A DNA stretch of 64,000 nucleotides from Pedobacter sp. L105 (GCF_009765875.1 NZ_LMUP01000002.1:62001-126000); one strand, 5' to 3'; numbered from the stretch's first letter, positions 26,872-36,932 are shown. Program-made: numbers and translations. Notes: generated by a model from the sequence alone, not told the origin.

Positions 26872-27564
26872 ATGAAGTACCAGCATGTTTTTTTTGATTT
26901 AGATCACACCCTATGGGATTTTGAGAAAAATTCAGAATTGACGTTAAATAGGTTGTATACTGAATTTAAATTATGGGAATATGACATAGACAACTTTTTA
27001 GATTTTCATAATTGTTATGCAATTAATAATAATGAATTATGGAAAGAATTCCTGGATGGTCTTATATCACATGAAGATTTTCAGTGGAAAAGAATGTGGT
27101 TAACTTTGATGGACTATTACGTTGATGACATCGCTATGGCCTATCAACTGAATAACAGATTTCAAGCCATCCTGCCTACACAACGCGCGCTTATACCTTT
27201 TGCAAAGGATATGCTGGATTATTGTCAAGATCGTTATACACTACATTTATTAACTAATGGCACTCACGAGGTTCAATCATTAAAGCTGCAGAATTCCGGT
27301 ATATTACCTTATTTCACCGAAATTATAACTGCAGATAAATGCAATGCTTTTAAACCTATGGGACAGATCTTTGATTATGCATTGAAAGTTACAAAGGCAA
27401 CGGCGGAAGGTAGTCTAATGATAGGAGATTCATTAACAATTGACATTATTGGGGCTAAAAATGCAGGCTGGGATCAAGTTCTATATAATCCATTAAAAAA
27501 AGTCCATGCCGAGAATCCAACATTTGAAATACATAATTTAATTGAACTAAAAACTATTCTTTAA
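26872..27564 (+). CDS. YjjG-family HAD nucleotidase (noncanonical pyrimidine nucleotidase type)
   Basis: 230 aa. All HAD motifs are present: motif I FFDLDHTLWDFEKNS (Asp9, Asp11), motif II LLTNGTHEVQ, motif III Lys in CNAFKP, and motif IV GDSLTIDIIGAKNAG. DLDHTLWDFEKNS is typical of YjjG-type 5'-nucleotidases, which dephosphorylate noncanonical pyrimidine nucleotides. It lies 170 bp from, and divergent to, the radical-SAM/nucleotidyltransferase/MazG operon and shares its AT-rich composition. A role in that pathway is plausible, but as a stand-alone house-keeping enzyme it is also common. Confidence 0.9.
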   Translation: MKYQHVFFDLDHTLWDFEKNSELTLNRLYTEFKLWEYDIDNFLDFHNCYAINNNELWKEFLDGLISHEDFQWKRMWLTLMDYYVDDIAMAYQLNNRFQAILPTQRALIPFAKDMLDYCQDRYTLHLLTNGTHEVQSLKLQNSGILPYFTEIITADKCNAFKPMGQIFDYALKVTKATAEGSLMIGDSLTIDIIGAKNAGWDQVLYNPLKKVHAENPTFEIHNLIELKTIL

Positions 27565-27599
27565 TGCTCTGCCAAATTCATGCATTGGTGTAATTATAA

Positions 27600-27647
27600 A
27601 ATGTATCACAGAAACGCACCTATTAAGGTGTGTTTCTGTGATACATT
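27600..27647. terminator. long bidirectional terminator hairpin
   Basis: Two 22-nt arms (27600-27621 and 27626-27647) pair fully, with a single G-T wobble, around an ATTA tetraloop. It sits between the convergent HAD and SusD genes. Confidence 0.9.
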
Positions 27648-27675
27648 AGTTAGTTGTTCATCGCTGCTATTGCCT

Positions 27676-29424
27676 TTAAAATCCTGCATAACCGGGATTT
27701 TGTTTTAACTGGGGATTTGCTCCGAGTATATCATGTCCGATTGGAAATATAGCCGTATGATTATCACCATCCGGGGTTTTATCCCACCATGTTCCAGAAT
27801 TGAATACACCCCAGCGAATAAGATCAGTCCTGCGTCTGTTTTCGCCTAAAAATTCGCGGCCCCACTCATCAAGCATTTCCTGATCAGTCAACTGGCTGCC
27901 ATCTGCCTTGTATAAACTCGGTGAATTAGCGGGGTAGTTTCTTTGACGTACAGCATTTAAAAGTGCTGCAGCCCCCGGCTTGTCACCCGCTCTATATTTA
28001 CATTCAGCCAGGGAATAATAAATTTCTGACAGCCGGATCTCTGCATAGGCAGAGGTGATCCTATTGGGGTCTGGCGTAGGATAAAGTGGATATTTTAGCA
28101 TAAAAACACCAGAATTATGGTCTGCGTGATTCATATCAGACTCCTTATCCGCTATTTTACTGCCTGGTTTGGCATCTAAAAACATTCCCACCTGGTCGCG
28201 AATATACAAGGGATAATTTCCTTTATTTCCCTGTACAGTATCTGTTTTCATTACCCCGTTAACGTTATGCTGGTAGGGAAGATATCCGAATAAGAACATC
28301 CCCTCCCTGGTGCTATTACCCAAGTTTTTATACTTTTTAAGACGTAGATCGTCCGGGTATTTTTGAAACTTGACAAATGGTTTTCCCAACTGAAAAGAAT
28401 ACTCAACGCTGTCTACGTCTCTTCCAGGCTGCAGGGCATATTTAGGATTTGACTGTCCGAAATCGGTAAAGCCACAATAAAGCGGGGCAGCATCATAAGT
28501 CAGGCCCCAGAAATACATACCAGCATCATATTGCCAGTGCGTTCTGGCCAAAGTTCCGGGGAAGCCAAATATAGTTTCTGAGGCTAAGGAACTATTGGTA
28601 TAATCAAATGGTGCATCCCAGCGGTTATCCAAAGTAAAAGCTCCATACTTTCCACTGATAATGTCCTGGCATAGCGTTGCACAATCTGCAAATTTATCTA
28701 CACCAGTATAAACTTTTGAATTTAAATACAAACGGACAAGCAGCGAAGCAGCCCCTGCTTTTGTCCATCGTCCAATTCCGTTAGCCCCCAGACTTTCCCT
28801 TAAAGGCAAATCAGGTATGGATGCTTTTAATTCTGACTCTATGAAATTAAATGTTTCCTGTGGTGTAGACTGTTTACTGCCTGTGGTGGTGGTTTTTACA
28901 TCCTGTATGATCTCAATATTTCTATAAAAGTCAAATGCCCGCAAGGTAAACCAGCAGCGCATAGTGCGCAACTCTGCCTTAAAATCTGCCAATTCCGTAG
29001 GTGTAACATTCAACTTTGCAGGATCACTGATACTTTCCATATCCTGTAAAGAATTGGTAGCATAAACTATACCCTGGTAAAATGCTGTCCAGGCGCCACT
29101 GGCAAATGCGTCTGTAGGTGTCCAGGTATGGTAATGCATCCGTTGAAAATAATTTCCATTTTGCCAGTCCCCCTGTCTGTTTACAGTTGCAAACTCATCG
29201 CTGCTATCTTCATTTACCGCAAAAATGTCATTACCCTGAATACTCCAGTAGCCATGTTCAAAGGATCTTAAAAAATCCCTGATCACATCATCTCTCCTGG
29301 TTAAAAAAGTACTGGCATCTACCTTGTCATAAACATGCTCATCTAACTTTGTACAAGCGCCGGCAACCATCATTAGCACCGCTGCGATGAAGCTGGTATA
29401 TTTAACTATATTTTTATTTTTCAT
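27676..29424 (-). CDS. RagB/SusD-family nutrient-uptake outer-membrane lipoprotein
   Basis: ~582 aa. It begins MKNKNIVKYTSFIAAVLMMV with lipobox AGAC, then CTKLDEHVYDKVDASTFLTRRDD, a standard SusD N-terminus. TPR-like helices follow, and the C-terminal SusD signature is present (SAYAEIRLSEIYYSLAECKYRAGD..AAALLNAVRQRNY, LDEWGREFLGENRRRTDLIRWGVF). SusD proteins cap the SusC channel on the cell surface and bind glycan or other large nutrients. The substrate cannot be read from sequence, and no glycoside hydrolase is adjacent. It is second in the operon, 18 bp after susC-like. Confidence 0.95.
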   Translation of the reverse strand: MKNKNIVKYTSFIAAVLMMVAGACTKLDEHVYDKVDASTFLTRRDDVIRDFLRSFEHGYWSIQGNDIFAVNEDSSDEFATVNRQGDWQNGNYFQRMHYHTWTPTDAFASGAWTAFYQGIVYATNSLQDMESISDPAKLNVTPTELADFKAELRTMRCWFTLRAFDFYRNIEIIQDVKTTTTGSKQSTPQETFNFIESELKASIPDLPLRESLGANGIGRWTKAGAASLLVRLYLNSKVYTGVDKFADCATLCQDIISGKYGAFTLDNRWDAPFDYTNSSLASETIFGFPGTLARTHWQYDAGMYFWGLTYDAAPLYCGFTDFGQSNPKYALQPGRDVDSVEYSFQLGKPFVKFQKYPDDLRLKKYKNLGNSTREGMFLFGYLPYQHNVNGVMKTDTVQGNKGNYPLYIRDQVGMFLDAKPGSKIADKESDMNHADHNSGVFMLKYPLYPTPDPNRITSAYAEIRLSEIYYSLAECKYRAGDKPGAAALLNAVRQRNYPANSPSLYKADGSQLTDQEMLDEWGREFLGENRRRTDLIRWGVFNSGTWWDKTPDGDNHTAIFPIGHDILGANPQLKQNPGYAGF

Positions 29425-29442
29425 CTCTGTAATCATTAAAAT

Positions 29443-32424
29443 TTAAAAGGTAGCTTGTAAGCCGAACAGCAACTGAAGCGTAGATGGATAGTAATTCAAA
29501 CCAGTATTTACACCTGGTGTTAATCCGTTAACCTGCACCAGGTCGGGATCTCCGCCAGTGTATTTAGTGAAAGTATGGAGGTTTTTGCCCGTCACATAAA
29601 TCCTGATATGATTGATAATCCTGGAAGCTATAGGATGCGAATAGCCTAAAGTAACATTGTCGATTTTCACAAAATCGCCAGGTTCCAAAAAGTAATCTGA
29701 TGCAATGGAATTGGTTGAAGAATTAGTCAGTTTTGAATATTTGCTTTTACTATCGTAGGCCGACTTTAACACGTTGGCATCGGCCTGTGTACTGGGCGTA
29801 CCAATATAAAAGGCATAATTGTTAAATATCTTATAATCAAACGCTCCTCTAAAAAAGACACTCAGGTCCCAATGTTTATAAGACAACGTATTCCCTAAAG
29901 ACCCGGTAAATTTTGGTAACCCGTTGCCCACAATCTGCCTGTCGTCATTAGTAGCAACATTTGCGGGTACAATTTTTCCATCCTTAGTATAAACCAGTAA
30001 AGCGCCAGTTGCGTCTACTCCTGCTGATTTTAGCGTATAAAAATTGCCTATACTCTGGCCTTCCTGAATACGCTGAATTGGGCCCGGACTGCCTGGAGCG
30101 CTAAGTTCAGCCTGATCGATATATGGAGCCCCCTGGTAAATGGTATTAGAGAAGGATAAAAATTTATTTTTATTATAAGCTCCTGTTAAGGTGATGGTAT
30201 AACTAAAATTGCTTGTTTTGACAGCGGTAGCGTTTAGCGCAATCTCAAACCCCGAATTTCTCATTGTTCCTACATTTGCAAAAGTTTGCGACTGCGAGTT
30301 TGGAGGTAAGGGCACATTATAATAGCCTAATAAGTTTTTGTCGGTTTTTACATAATAATCCAGTGACCCATTAATTCTGCGGTTAAATAACGAAAAATCT
30401 ATTCCTGCATTAAAATTGACTGCTTTCTCCCAGCTCAGATCTGGATTTACATTTGTTGCAGGCCCATATACCTGATAAACTGTTCCGTTGAAAGGAAAAT
30501 AACCATATCCGCCATACAATAACAGGGATTGGTAGCTGCCGAAATCCTGATTGCCGGTAACACCATAATCCGCACGCAACTTAAGTTCGCTTAGCCATGA
30601 GCTGCTACCTTTAAGAAAATCCTCTTCAGATACCCGCCAGGCGGCTGAGGCGGCAGGGAAATTTCCCCATTTATCATTTAAACCGAATTTAGATGAACCT
30701 TCACGCCTTAAACTGGCAGTAAAGAGATATTTATTGTCAAAATCATAATTCATTCTTGAGAAAAAGGAGATCAGCTTGGAGCTGTTTTGGGTTGAACCTA
30801 CTGCTCCCTGCCCCTGCCCTGCTGCCCCACCATTATAAAGGCCAGAGTTTAAGTTGTTCCAGGTATAGGTATCAAAAGGAAAATCAAAGTTCTGGGCATA
30901 AAATTCCTGGTAATTATAGGCGGAAAATGAATAACCTCCCAGAAGTTTAAAATGGTTTTTTCCTATGTTTAAAGCATAGTTACCTGTCCATTCGATGTTT
31001 TTCTGATCGGTTTCAACCTGTTCCTGCTCTGCATAATTTGTTTGTGTGGTTTGACCTGAATGCTCAATTGTAGTCCGTATAGACGGACTGAAGTTCAGGT
31101 TTTTAACCGACTGGCTTATTTCAGATACCGTTACCGTAGTAGACAGGTTTTTAAGGATGTTTACCTTAAATGAGCCATTGATATCCAGCTCCTTGATTTC
31201 CGCTTGTGAGAGATTAACTTTGGCGTTTTCTACAGGGTTATTTGAAAAGAACCCGGTATTAATAAAGTTATATCCTCCAGCAGGTGTATAAATGGGAATT
31301 GTTGGATTTAAAGTAAGTGCATTGTTAAAATTCCCCTGGTCTGCGTTACTTGTTTTCATGTATCGCGGTGCCACGGTCAGGCTCGCCTCATATATATTAT
31401 TTTTATCCTTGTGATTGATATTGACCCGCGTACCATACTCTTGTTTGTGAGCCCTGAGGTCAACTCCATCTGCATTCCTGTAATCTGCACTTGCAAAGTA
31501 ATTCGTTTGTCCTGATCCTCCACTAAGTTGTAAAGTATGTTTTTGTGTAAAGGCAGGTGATCTGCTTACCGCATCCATCCAATTGGTGTTTCCACCATAA
31601 TTTTGTCCCTGTTTGTTATCTACCCTGTCTTTGATAAAATCATCAGTAGACAGCACGGGAAGCTGATTGGTTAGGTAATCAAAGCCGGTGTAACCCTCAT
31701 ATAATATATTTGACTGCGATGTACCTTTTTTTGTTGTAATAATAATAACGCCATTGCTTCCCCGGGTGCCATAAATAGCCGATGCAGCCCCACCCTTTAA
31801 TACGTCAATCGATTCAATATCATTTTGATTGATGTTATCGATGTTCCCACCGGGTACGTTATTGATTACATACAAGGGGCCCAAACCTGCACTTCGGGAA
31901 GAAACTCCCCTCAATTGAACCGTAGGTGTAGAATTAGGATCGCCGGTAGCCGTATTGGTGATGGTCAACCCGGCAACTTTGCCCTGTAAGGCCATCAATG
32001 GGCTGTTACTCGCAACAGACAGCAGCTCTTTTGATGAAATGTGTGTGATGGCACTAGACACCTCTTTCTGATTTAAGGTACCATAACCCACATTAACAAT
32101 AACCACTTCACTGAGTGAGTTTGATTGCTGTGTTAATGCTATATTGATAGTTGTTTTGTTTGCTATCTGGATTTGCTGAGCGTTGTAGCCTACAAAGCTA
32201 AAAGTAAGCATGGTTACCTTATCAGATAAGCTGATTATAAAGTTTCCGTTAGCATCTGTTGTTGTACCTGTACCTTTACCAGCAATTGATACGCCCGGCA
32301 GAGGTTTTCCGGTTAGCGAGTCTATCACCTTCCCTGCAACTGACCGGTTTTGCGCAAGTACGGGTGTTCGGCAAGCGAGCATAAAAATGATAAAGCAAAA
32401 AAATAGTAGAATTTTTCTTTTCAT
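29443..32424 (-). CDS. SusC/RagA-family TonB-linked outer-membrane protein
   Basis: ~993 aa from the ATG at 32424. A signal peptide (MKRKILLFFCFIIFMLAC..VLAQ) is followed by a carboxypeptidase-like CNA-B domain (VAGKVIDSLTGKPLPGVSIAGKGTGTTTDANGNF), the plug with VVIVNVGYGTLNQKEVSSAI...VRGVSSRSAG-type motifs and IDVLKGGAASAIYGTRGSNGVIIITTKKG, and a long beta-barrel ending in ...LLFGLQATF with a terminal Phe. It forms the TonB-driven channel partnered by the SusD-like lipoprotein. The divergent SusR-like gene probably controls the pair. The frame extends 10 codons further upstream to a weaker start. Confidence 0.95.
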   Translation of the reverse strand: MKRKILLFFCFIIFMLACRTPVLAQNRSVAGKVIDSLTGKPLPGVSIAGKGTGTTTDANGNFIISLSDKVTMLTFSFVGYNAQQIQIANKTTINIALTQQSNSLSEVVIVNVGYGTLNQKEVSSAITHISSKELLSVASNSPLMALQGKVAGLTITNTATGDPNSTPTVQLRGVSSRSAGLGPLYVINNVPGGNIDNINQNDIESIDVLKGGAASAIYGTRGSNGVIIITTKKGTSQSNILYEGYTGFDYLTNQLPVLSTDDFIKDRVDNKQGQNYGGNTNWMDAVSRSPAFTQKHTLQLSGGSGQTNYFASADYRNADGVDLRAHKQEYGTRVNINHKDKNNIYEASLTVAPRYMKTSNADQGNFNNALTLNPTIPIYTPAGGYNFINTGFFSNNPVENAKVNLSQAEIKELDINGSFKVNILKNLSTTVTVSEISQSVKNLNFSPSIRTTIEHSGQTTQTNYAEQEQVETDQKNIEWTGNYALNIGKNHFKLLGGYSFSAYNYQEFYAQNFDFPFDTYTWNNLNSGLYNGGAAGQGQGAVGSTQNSSKLISFFSRMNYDFDNKYLFTASLRREGSSKFGLNDKWGNFPAASAAWRVSEEDFLKGSSSWLSELKLRADYGVTGNQDFGSYQSLLLYGGYGYFPFNGTVYQVYGPATNVNPDLSWEKAVNFNAGIDFSLFNRRINGSLDYYVKTDKNLLGYYNVPLPPNSQSQTFANVGTMRNSGFEIALNATAVKTSNFSYTITLTGAYNKNKFLSFSNTIYQGAPYIDQAELSAPGSPGPIQRIQEGQSIGNFYTLKSAGVDATGALLVYTKDGKIVPANVATNDDRQIVGNGLPKFTGSLGNTLSYKHWDLSVFFRGAFDYKIFNNYAFYIGTPSTQADANVLKSAYDSKSKYSKLTNSSTNSIASDYFLEPGDFVKIDNVTLGYSHPIASRIINHIRIYVTGKNLHTFTKYTGGDPDLVQVNGLTPGVNTGLNYYPSTLQLLFGLQATF

Positions 32425-32842
32425 ATGGATTAAATATTTGGTTAGCAAAGCCAATAAATCGATTTAAGGAACATAGCAGCGATTGCCAAAATTCTACATC
32501 CGACCTGACATTTATTGGTAAGTCAAATTAGCGAGGATTTTGTAAGCATTACACCAGAATTTCAGATCTGCCTGTTAAAATCCAACACAAAAAATAATTA
32601 ACATATTACATATCAAATATTTATATAAAAATTGGCAAGCAAAAATCTAAACTTTTAGACCGGGATTTCAGTAAGACTGAATGGAAACATGGGTTTTAGG
32701 ATAATTATAATCCATCTAATATCATTTAATTGTTAAACGTATATTTAAATGATTAAACTTTAAAAATATATTGAGCCTGCATTCCCGCTCATCCAGGAGT
32801 GGTTACAAGCGCAGAGTCAATATTAAGATAGACCACAAAAAC
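32425..32842. other. divergent control region between susC-like and susR-like genes
   Basis: About 418 bp, AT-rich. It must contain the divergent promoters and any operator for the SusR-like regulator. No unambiguous TAnnTTTG box or inverted repeat was found. Confidence 0.4.
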
Positions 32843-34462
32843 ATGATCCGTATATTCTTTTTTTCCTGTTTTATTTTGTTGCTGCATACACAAAATTGTT
32901 TGGCAACATGTTCCTCGTCAGACAGTCTGTTAAACGTGTTAAAAACAGAAATTAGCAGAGAGCAGCACTACGACCTACAAAAGCAGAGTCAGATTCTAAA
33001 ACTAAAACACCGGTTCCTTAACAATGACCATGCTGGTTACAAGAGCAGTTATCAGCAAGATTCCCTCCTATTTGAAGAATACAGGTCATTTAAATACGAT
33101 TCTGCCTTCATTTATGTAAACAGAATGATCAATCTTTCCGGGTTTTATCAAAGCAAATCTAACGTGATCAAAAGCACAATTGCACTTGGAACTATTTTAT
33201 TGAACTCCGGGATGTATAAAGAAGCATTTGATCAACTGGAAAAAATAGATACCAATGGGATGACAACCCGCCTCCAATCCGATTATCACATATTCCGGGC
33301 CCGATTATATCATGGTATAGCCGAATATGACAATGATGCGGTATATTCAAAAGTTTATCTTGAAAAATCAGAGAGTGATTTTAAAAATGTACAATCCGCT
33401 GGTCCGGCTAACCACTTTGAAAAAGTAATTGATCTTGCGTTCAATGCCGACCCGGTTAAACAGAAGAGGTTAACTGCCGATTTTTTCTTTAATTTTTTAA
33501 CCCATAACAATTTGACTGACCATAATTTAGCTATGGCCTCTACCAGAGTTAGCTTTGCTTTTACTGGTGAAGACAAAATTCGTTTTCTTACACTTGCTGC
33601 CATAAATGATATCCGGTCGTCAACAAAGGAAACGACGGCAATTTTGATGCTTGGACAGGAATTATTTAAATCAGGAAATTCTAAGGACGCTTATTTTTGT
33701 ATCCAGCAAGCGATAAAAGATGCTAAATTTTACGGTGCAAGAGGGCATCAGGTACAAATAGAAGCGATTTTACCAATCATCGCTGGTAAACTCCTGGCTG
33801 AAAAGCAATTGGAAAGGGATAAGTTTTTGATTTGTTTTTTACTCATTTCATTTACTGCCGCCGCACTATTTCTTGTACTATTTATTTTCCACAAACAAAT
33901 TCTTCGTATTAAGGCCCATGAATTGGTTATCAGCAGAAAAAATAATGAATTACAAGAGGTAAATGAGAAACTTTGGGAGTCTTCCCGTATAAAAGAGGAA
34001 TTTATTGGCCTGTTTTTTAAAAGCTGTTCCACACATATTGAGACCATCGAGAAGATGAAACGTAAAATTCAACACAATATGAAGCTGGAAAATTACCAGC
34101 AAGTACATATCCTTTTAAACAACGTTCAAATTGAAAGAGAAAGGGCAAAACTAAATGAAACCCTCGACACTATGTTTTTGACCTTATTCCCGAATTTTAT
34201 ATCTTCATTTAATATGCTGCTGCATGAGAAAGATCAGCTCTGGCCAAAAGCGGGTGAAACACTGAATGCCAGCCTGAGAATATTTGCCCTGATAAGATTG
34301 GGAATAAATGAGCTTGAAACCATTGCAAAAATCCTCAATTACAGTGCGAGTACGGTATATACTTACAAAGTGAGAATAAAATCCAAAGCACTTGTGCCCG
34401 CAGAAGATTTTGAAAAAAAAATAATGGAAATCAAATTTACTGATGGCAGATATCCGGGATAA
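32843..34462 (+). CDS. SusR-like regulator: TPR sensor, TM segment, coiled coil, HTH (DUF6377 type)
   Basis: 539 aa from the ATG at 32843. It has a signal peptide (IRIFFFSCFILLLHTQNCLA), a periplasmic TPR-like helical domain (~25-335), one transmembrane helix (FLICFLLISFTAAALFLVLFIF), a cytosolic coiled coil, and a LuxR-like C-terminal HTH (LIRLGINELETIAKILNYSASTVYTYKVRIKSKA). This matches the DUF6377 architecture, to which I believe SusR of Bacteroides thetaiotaomicron also belongs. It would sense an imported oligosaccharide in the periplasm and directly activate transcription. Divergent from susCD-like genes, its likely targets. The frame is open 24 codons upstream, but the signal peptide fixes the start. 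Confidence 0.88.
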   Translation: MIRIFFFSCFILLLHTQNCLATCSSSDSLLNVLKTEISREQHYDLQKQSQILKLKHRFLNNDHAGYKSSYQQDSLLFEEYRSFKYDSAFIYVNRMINLSGFYQSKSNVIKSTIALGTILLNSGMYKEAFDQLEKIDTNGMTTRLQSDYHIFRARLYHGIAEYDNDAVYSKVYLEKSESDFKNVQSAGPANHFEKVIDLAFNADPVKQKRLTADFFFNFLTHNNLTDHNLAMASTRVSFAFTGEDKIRFLTLAAINDIRSSTKETTAILMLGQELFKSGNSKDAYFCIQQAIKDAKFYGARGHQVQIEAILPIIAGKLLAEKQLERDKFLICFLLISFTAAALFLVLFIFHKQILRIKAHELVISRKNNELQEVNEKLWESSRIKEEFIGLFFKSCSTHIETIEKMKRKIQHNMKLENYQQVHILLNNVQIERERAKLNETLDTMFLTLFPNFISSFNMLLHEKDQLWPKAGETLNASLRIFALIRLGINELETIAKILNYSASTVYTYKVRIKSKALVPAEDFEKKIMEIKFTDGRYPG

Positions 34463-34530
34463 TTTAAATTCGCCACATCTATATCGCACATAAGCCATAA
34501 AAACACAGCGCTAACTCATTATGTGATATC

Positions 34531-34562
34531 AAAACACTCCAACCGCTTAATTGGGATGTTTT
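34531..34562. terminator. terminator hairpin
   Basis: AAAACACTCCAA (34531-34542) pairs with TTGGGATGTTTT (34551-34562), with one mismatch and one G-T pair. It lies between convergent genes. The left arm plus CC is nearly the same as in the terminator at 36900. Confidence 0.7.
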
Positions 34563-34588
34563 GAATTTGCGTTACACATTAAAATCGG

Positions 34589-36067
34589 CTATTTTAAAAT
34601 TTCTTCTAATACCTTTTTACCATTCTGATTCGCCGGGTTTAATAACATTGATTTTTGGTACATTTTAATAGCTTCCTCTTTTCTTCCCATTTTTAAGAGA
34701 ATTTCTCCGTAGCTATCAAATGTATTCCAGCTAGAAGGGAATAATTCAGAATTCAACTTAAATACATCCAAAGCATAATCATTCTGGTTATTTGCCATAA
34801 ATTCATAACCGATTAAATTCAATTCATTTTCATCAAAACTATACATCAGCGTGTTCTGTTTAAGCATTGTCAGTTTATTTCTAGCTTCAGCAATCCCTGA
34901 TTTTAATAGTATGGTGCTATAAGTTCTGGCACCACTCTTTGTCGGTTGAGTTATATTTATCCCATTTAATATTTTTAACACATCATTTGATAGCGGAATC
35001 ACATTATTCCCTGTATTGTCAATGAGGATGATGGTCTGATGCTGTGTTAAATTTCTTACCAGAATTGACCGCAGGCCGGGTAAACCTCCATCATGCCTGA
35101 CAATTTTTTCATTTATGGTATCGGCTTTCATTATCCATCCAAGTCCATATTTTTGTATATTATCCTGTCCATTAGTAAGTTTGACAGGTGTAAAAGCCAA
35201 ATTCATTGATTCTTTACATATTAAAACATCATTTTGTAAAGCCTGGTCATATTTTAGCAAATCAGCTGCAGTACTAATGGCATCACCATGTCCATGAAAA
35301 TTAAAATGAAGTATTCCCTTATTTCCGTGGAACTCTGCTGTTGTATCAGGTTCTTCCAGTTCATATGAATAGGTATGTTTAAAACTATATAATTTGGAAA
35401 GATCCTGATCTTTTCGCTTGAAAAATTCAGACAGAGAGCTGCGAGACATTCCTGCCGGCTGAAAAATATTTTTTTGAAGGTACTCGTTATAAGACAAACC
35501 AGAAATTTTCTCAATGACTATAGCCAATATATTAAAGTTTACATTATTGTATTGAAAATCTGAACCTGGCTGAAATGATAGCGGTAATTTAGCACCAATG
35601 AGGGTTGGAAGAAGATCTTTATTCGTAAAAACCGTATCAGGATGTCTGCTAATTATCGAAAAAAAAAGATCATCATATATAGGCAAACCCGATGTATGAG
35701 ATAATAGGTTTTTAAGTGTTAACGTTGGATAGGGAAAATCAGGAAGATATTTGATTACCAAGTCATTTATTTCTAGTTTCCCTTTATCCCTCAATTGCAA
35801 AATAGCGGTTGAAGTGATTGTTTTGGTAATCGACGCAATAGGAAAACTTGAATTGCTGTTGTTTAATCTTTTATTTGGAAAATCGGCATAACCAAATGAT
35901 TTTTCATAAATGATTTTTCCATGGTCAGCGATGAGCACATTTCCATTAAACTGTTGATATTCATACAGTTTTTTGAAATATTGGTTTAATGATTCGATCT
36001 TATTTTGAGCGACAGAATTTAGAGCTGATAAAAACAGCCATAGAAAAAAGCAGATTTTTGTTTTCAT
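34589..36067 (-). CDS. serine hydrolase (class C beta-lactamase/PBP fold) with C-terminal TPR
   Basis: 492 aa. A signal peptide (KICFFLWLFLSALNSVAQN) is followed by the beta-lactamase-family domain with nucleophile motif SxxK (Ser79-I-T-Lys82 in IASITKT), YxN (Tyr173-N-N175), and HDG at ~325 (VRHDGGLPG) in the KTG position. The last ~100 residues contain a TPR unit (YEFMANNQNDYALDVFKLNSELFPSSWNTFDSYGEILLKMGRKEEAIKMYQKSMLLNP). Exported, probably periplasmic. Such proteins are usually peptidases or esterases rather than true antibiotic-degrading enzymes. Single gene. Confidence 0.9.
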   Translation of the reverse strand: MKTKICFFLWLFLSALNSVAQNKIESLNQYFKKLYEYQQFNGNVLIADHGKIIYEKSFGYADFPNKRLNNSNSSFPIASITKTITSTAILQLRDKGKLEINDLVIKYLPDFPYPTLTLKNLLSHTSGLPIYDDLFFSIISRHPDTVFTNKDLLPTLIGAKLPLSFQPGSDFQYNNVNFNILAIVIEKISGLSYNEYLQKNIFQPAGMSRSSLSEFFKRKDQDLSKLYSFKHTYSYELEEPDTTAEFHGNKGILHFNFHGHGDAISTAADLLKYDQALQNDVLICKESMNLAFTPVKLTNGQDNIQKYGLGWIMKADTINEKIVRHDGGLPGLRSILVRNLTQHQTIILIDNTGNNVIPLSNDVLKILNGINITQPTKSGARTYSTILLKSGIAEARNKLTMLKQNTLMYSFDENELNLIGYEFMANNQNDYALDVFKLNSELFPSSWNTFDSYGEILLKMGRKEEAIKMYQKSMLLNPANQNGKKVLEEILK

Positions 36068-36410
36068 GATATTGATTAGATATTTCTTATAAGATGATTA
36101 ATCTCATAATTAGTTGCATCTAATTAGACGCCAATCGGAGAATAAAACATAAACCGCTTGTAATTAACGTATTAGTAATAAACAAATAAATAGATGTTCA
36201 CTATTGAATATCAGATGACCAAAAACGCACATTTTATTCAATCATTTTAAAATATATTCTTCTTATTATAATATCATTGGACATCTGAGATCAATAAATT
36301 ACAATTAATATACTAACCTGACTACAGGTTACAGACATTTTGTATCCGCATAGTAACTAGCTACACCCAAATTGATATTTATCCTAATCATTTAATTTGT
36401 ATATTGAATC
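36068..36410. other. intergenic region, AT-rich
   Basis: About 343 bp without coding character. A small hairpin AACCTG/CAGGTT lies near 36316-36331, and a TAATTAG palindromic patch near 36106-36124. Function unknown. Confidence 0.35.
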
Positions 36411-36581
36411 ATGAAATATTTCTATTTGATTCTTAGCATTCTATTAGTCCTTGTTTGGTTAGTGGAATCGATCAATATCATTGAACTAAATAAAATTACA
36501 AAAATCATTCTAGTTGTGGTATTTAGTATCCAATTAGTATTAGGAATTCTTTTATTCAAAAAAAACACACCAAGCCAGTAA
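36411..36581 (+). CDS. 56-aa two-TM membrane peptide
   Basis: An ATG at 36411 opens a 56-codon frame ending TAA. The translation starts MKYFYLILSILLVLVWLVES and continues with a second hydrophobic stretch (ITKIILVVVFSIQLVLGILLF), ending in Lys/Asn/Ser/Gln. Two helices of the right length with a short polar loop and charged ends look like a real small membrane protein. It has no recognised family and no obvious partner. Confidence 0.5.
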   Translation: MKYFYLILSILLVLVWLVESINIIELNKITKIILVVVFSIQLVLGILLFKKNTPSQ

Positions 36582-36799
36582 AGAACTTCATTTTTAGGCG
36601 CTTATCTACCTGATATGAAAATTAAACTTCTAACTATTTTTTTAAACAAGGTCGGTTCTTTCCCGGCAGACCACCGTGCAACTGTTGAGATAAACAGTCA
36701 GAGATTTCTAGGTGGTATTTTCAAATTAACTCCTATTACAGATCTATATATCCTAATGTAGGATACAATTGTTTGAAATCTATATGCTTATATACAAAC
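36582..36799. other. short spacer, no clear gene
   Basis: A 48-codon frame starts at 36615 (MKIKLLTIFLNKVGSFPADH) but has no family resemblance and is treated as doubtful. Confidence 0.3.
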
Positions 36800-36901
36800 A
36801 TGCTTTTTCCGCATATTAACTGGCTTAGGATAACGTTGCCTTTAGCTATGATAGGGGTGATATCCCCTGTACTTTACCTGATTTTGAAAAGCAAAAAGTA
36901 A
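36800..36901 (+). CDS. possible 33-aa membrane peptide
   Basis: A short frame from an ATG at 36800 encodes a hydrophobic segment (ITLPLAMIGVISPVLYLIL) with a basic end (KSKK). Its stop codon runs directly into the terminator at 36900, which supports a real transcript end here. Length alone cannot prove coding. Confidence 0.3.
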   Translation: MLFPHINWLRITLPLAMIGVISPVLYLILKSKK

Positions 36902-36929
36902 ACACTCCAACCTCAGAATTGGAGTGTTT
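36900..36929. terminator. bidirectional terminator
   Basis: AAACACTCCAA (36900-36910) and TTGGAGTGTTT (36919-36929) form a perfect 11-bp stem with an 8-nt loop. It ends the minus-strand 342-aa gene and any plus-strand transcript. Confidence 0.85.
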
Positions 36930-36932
36930 GAT

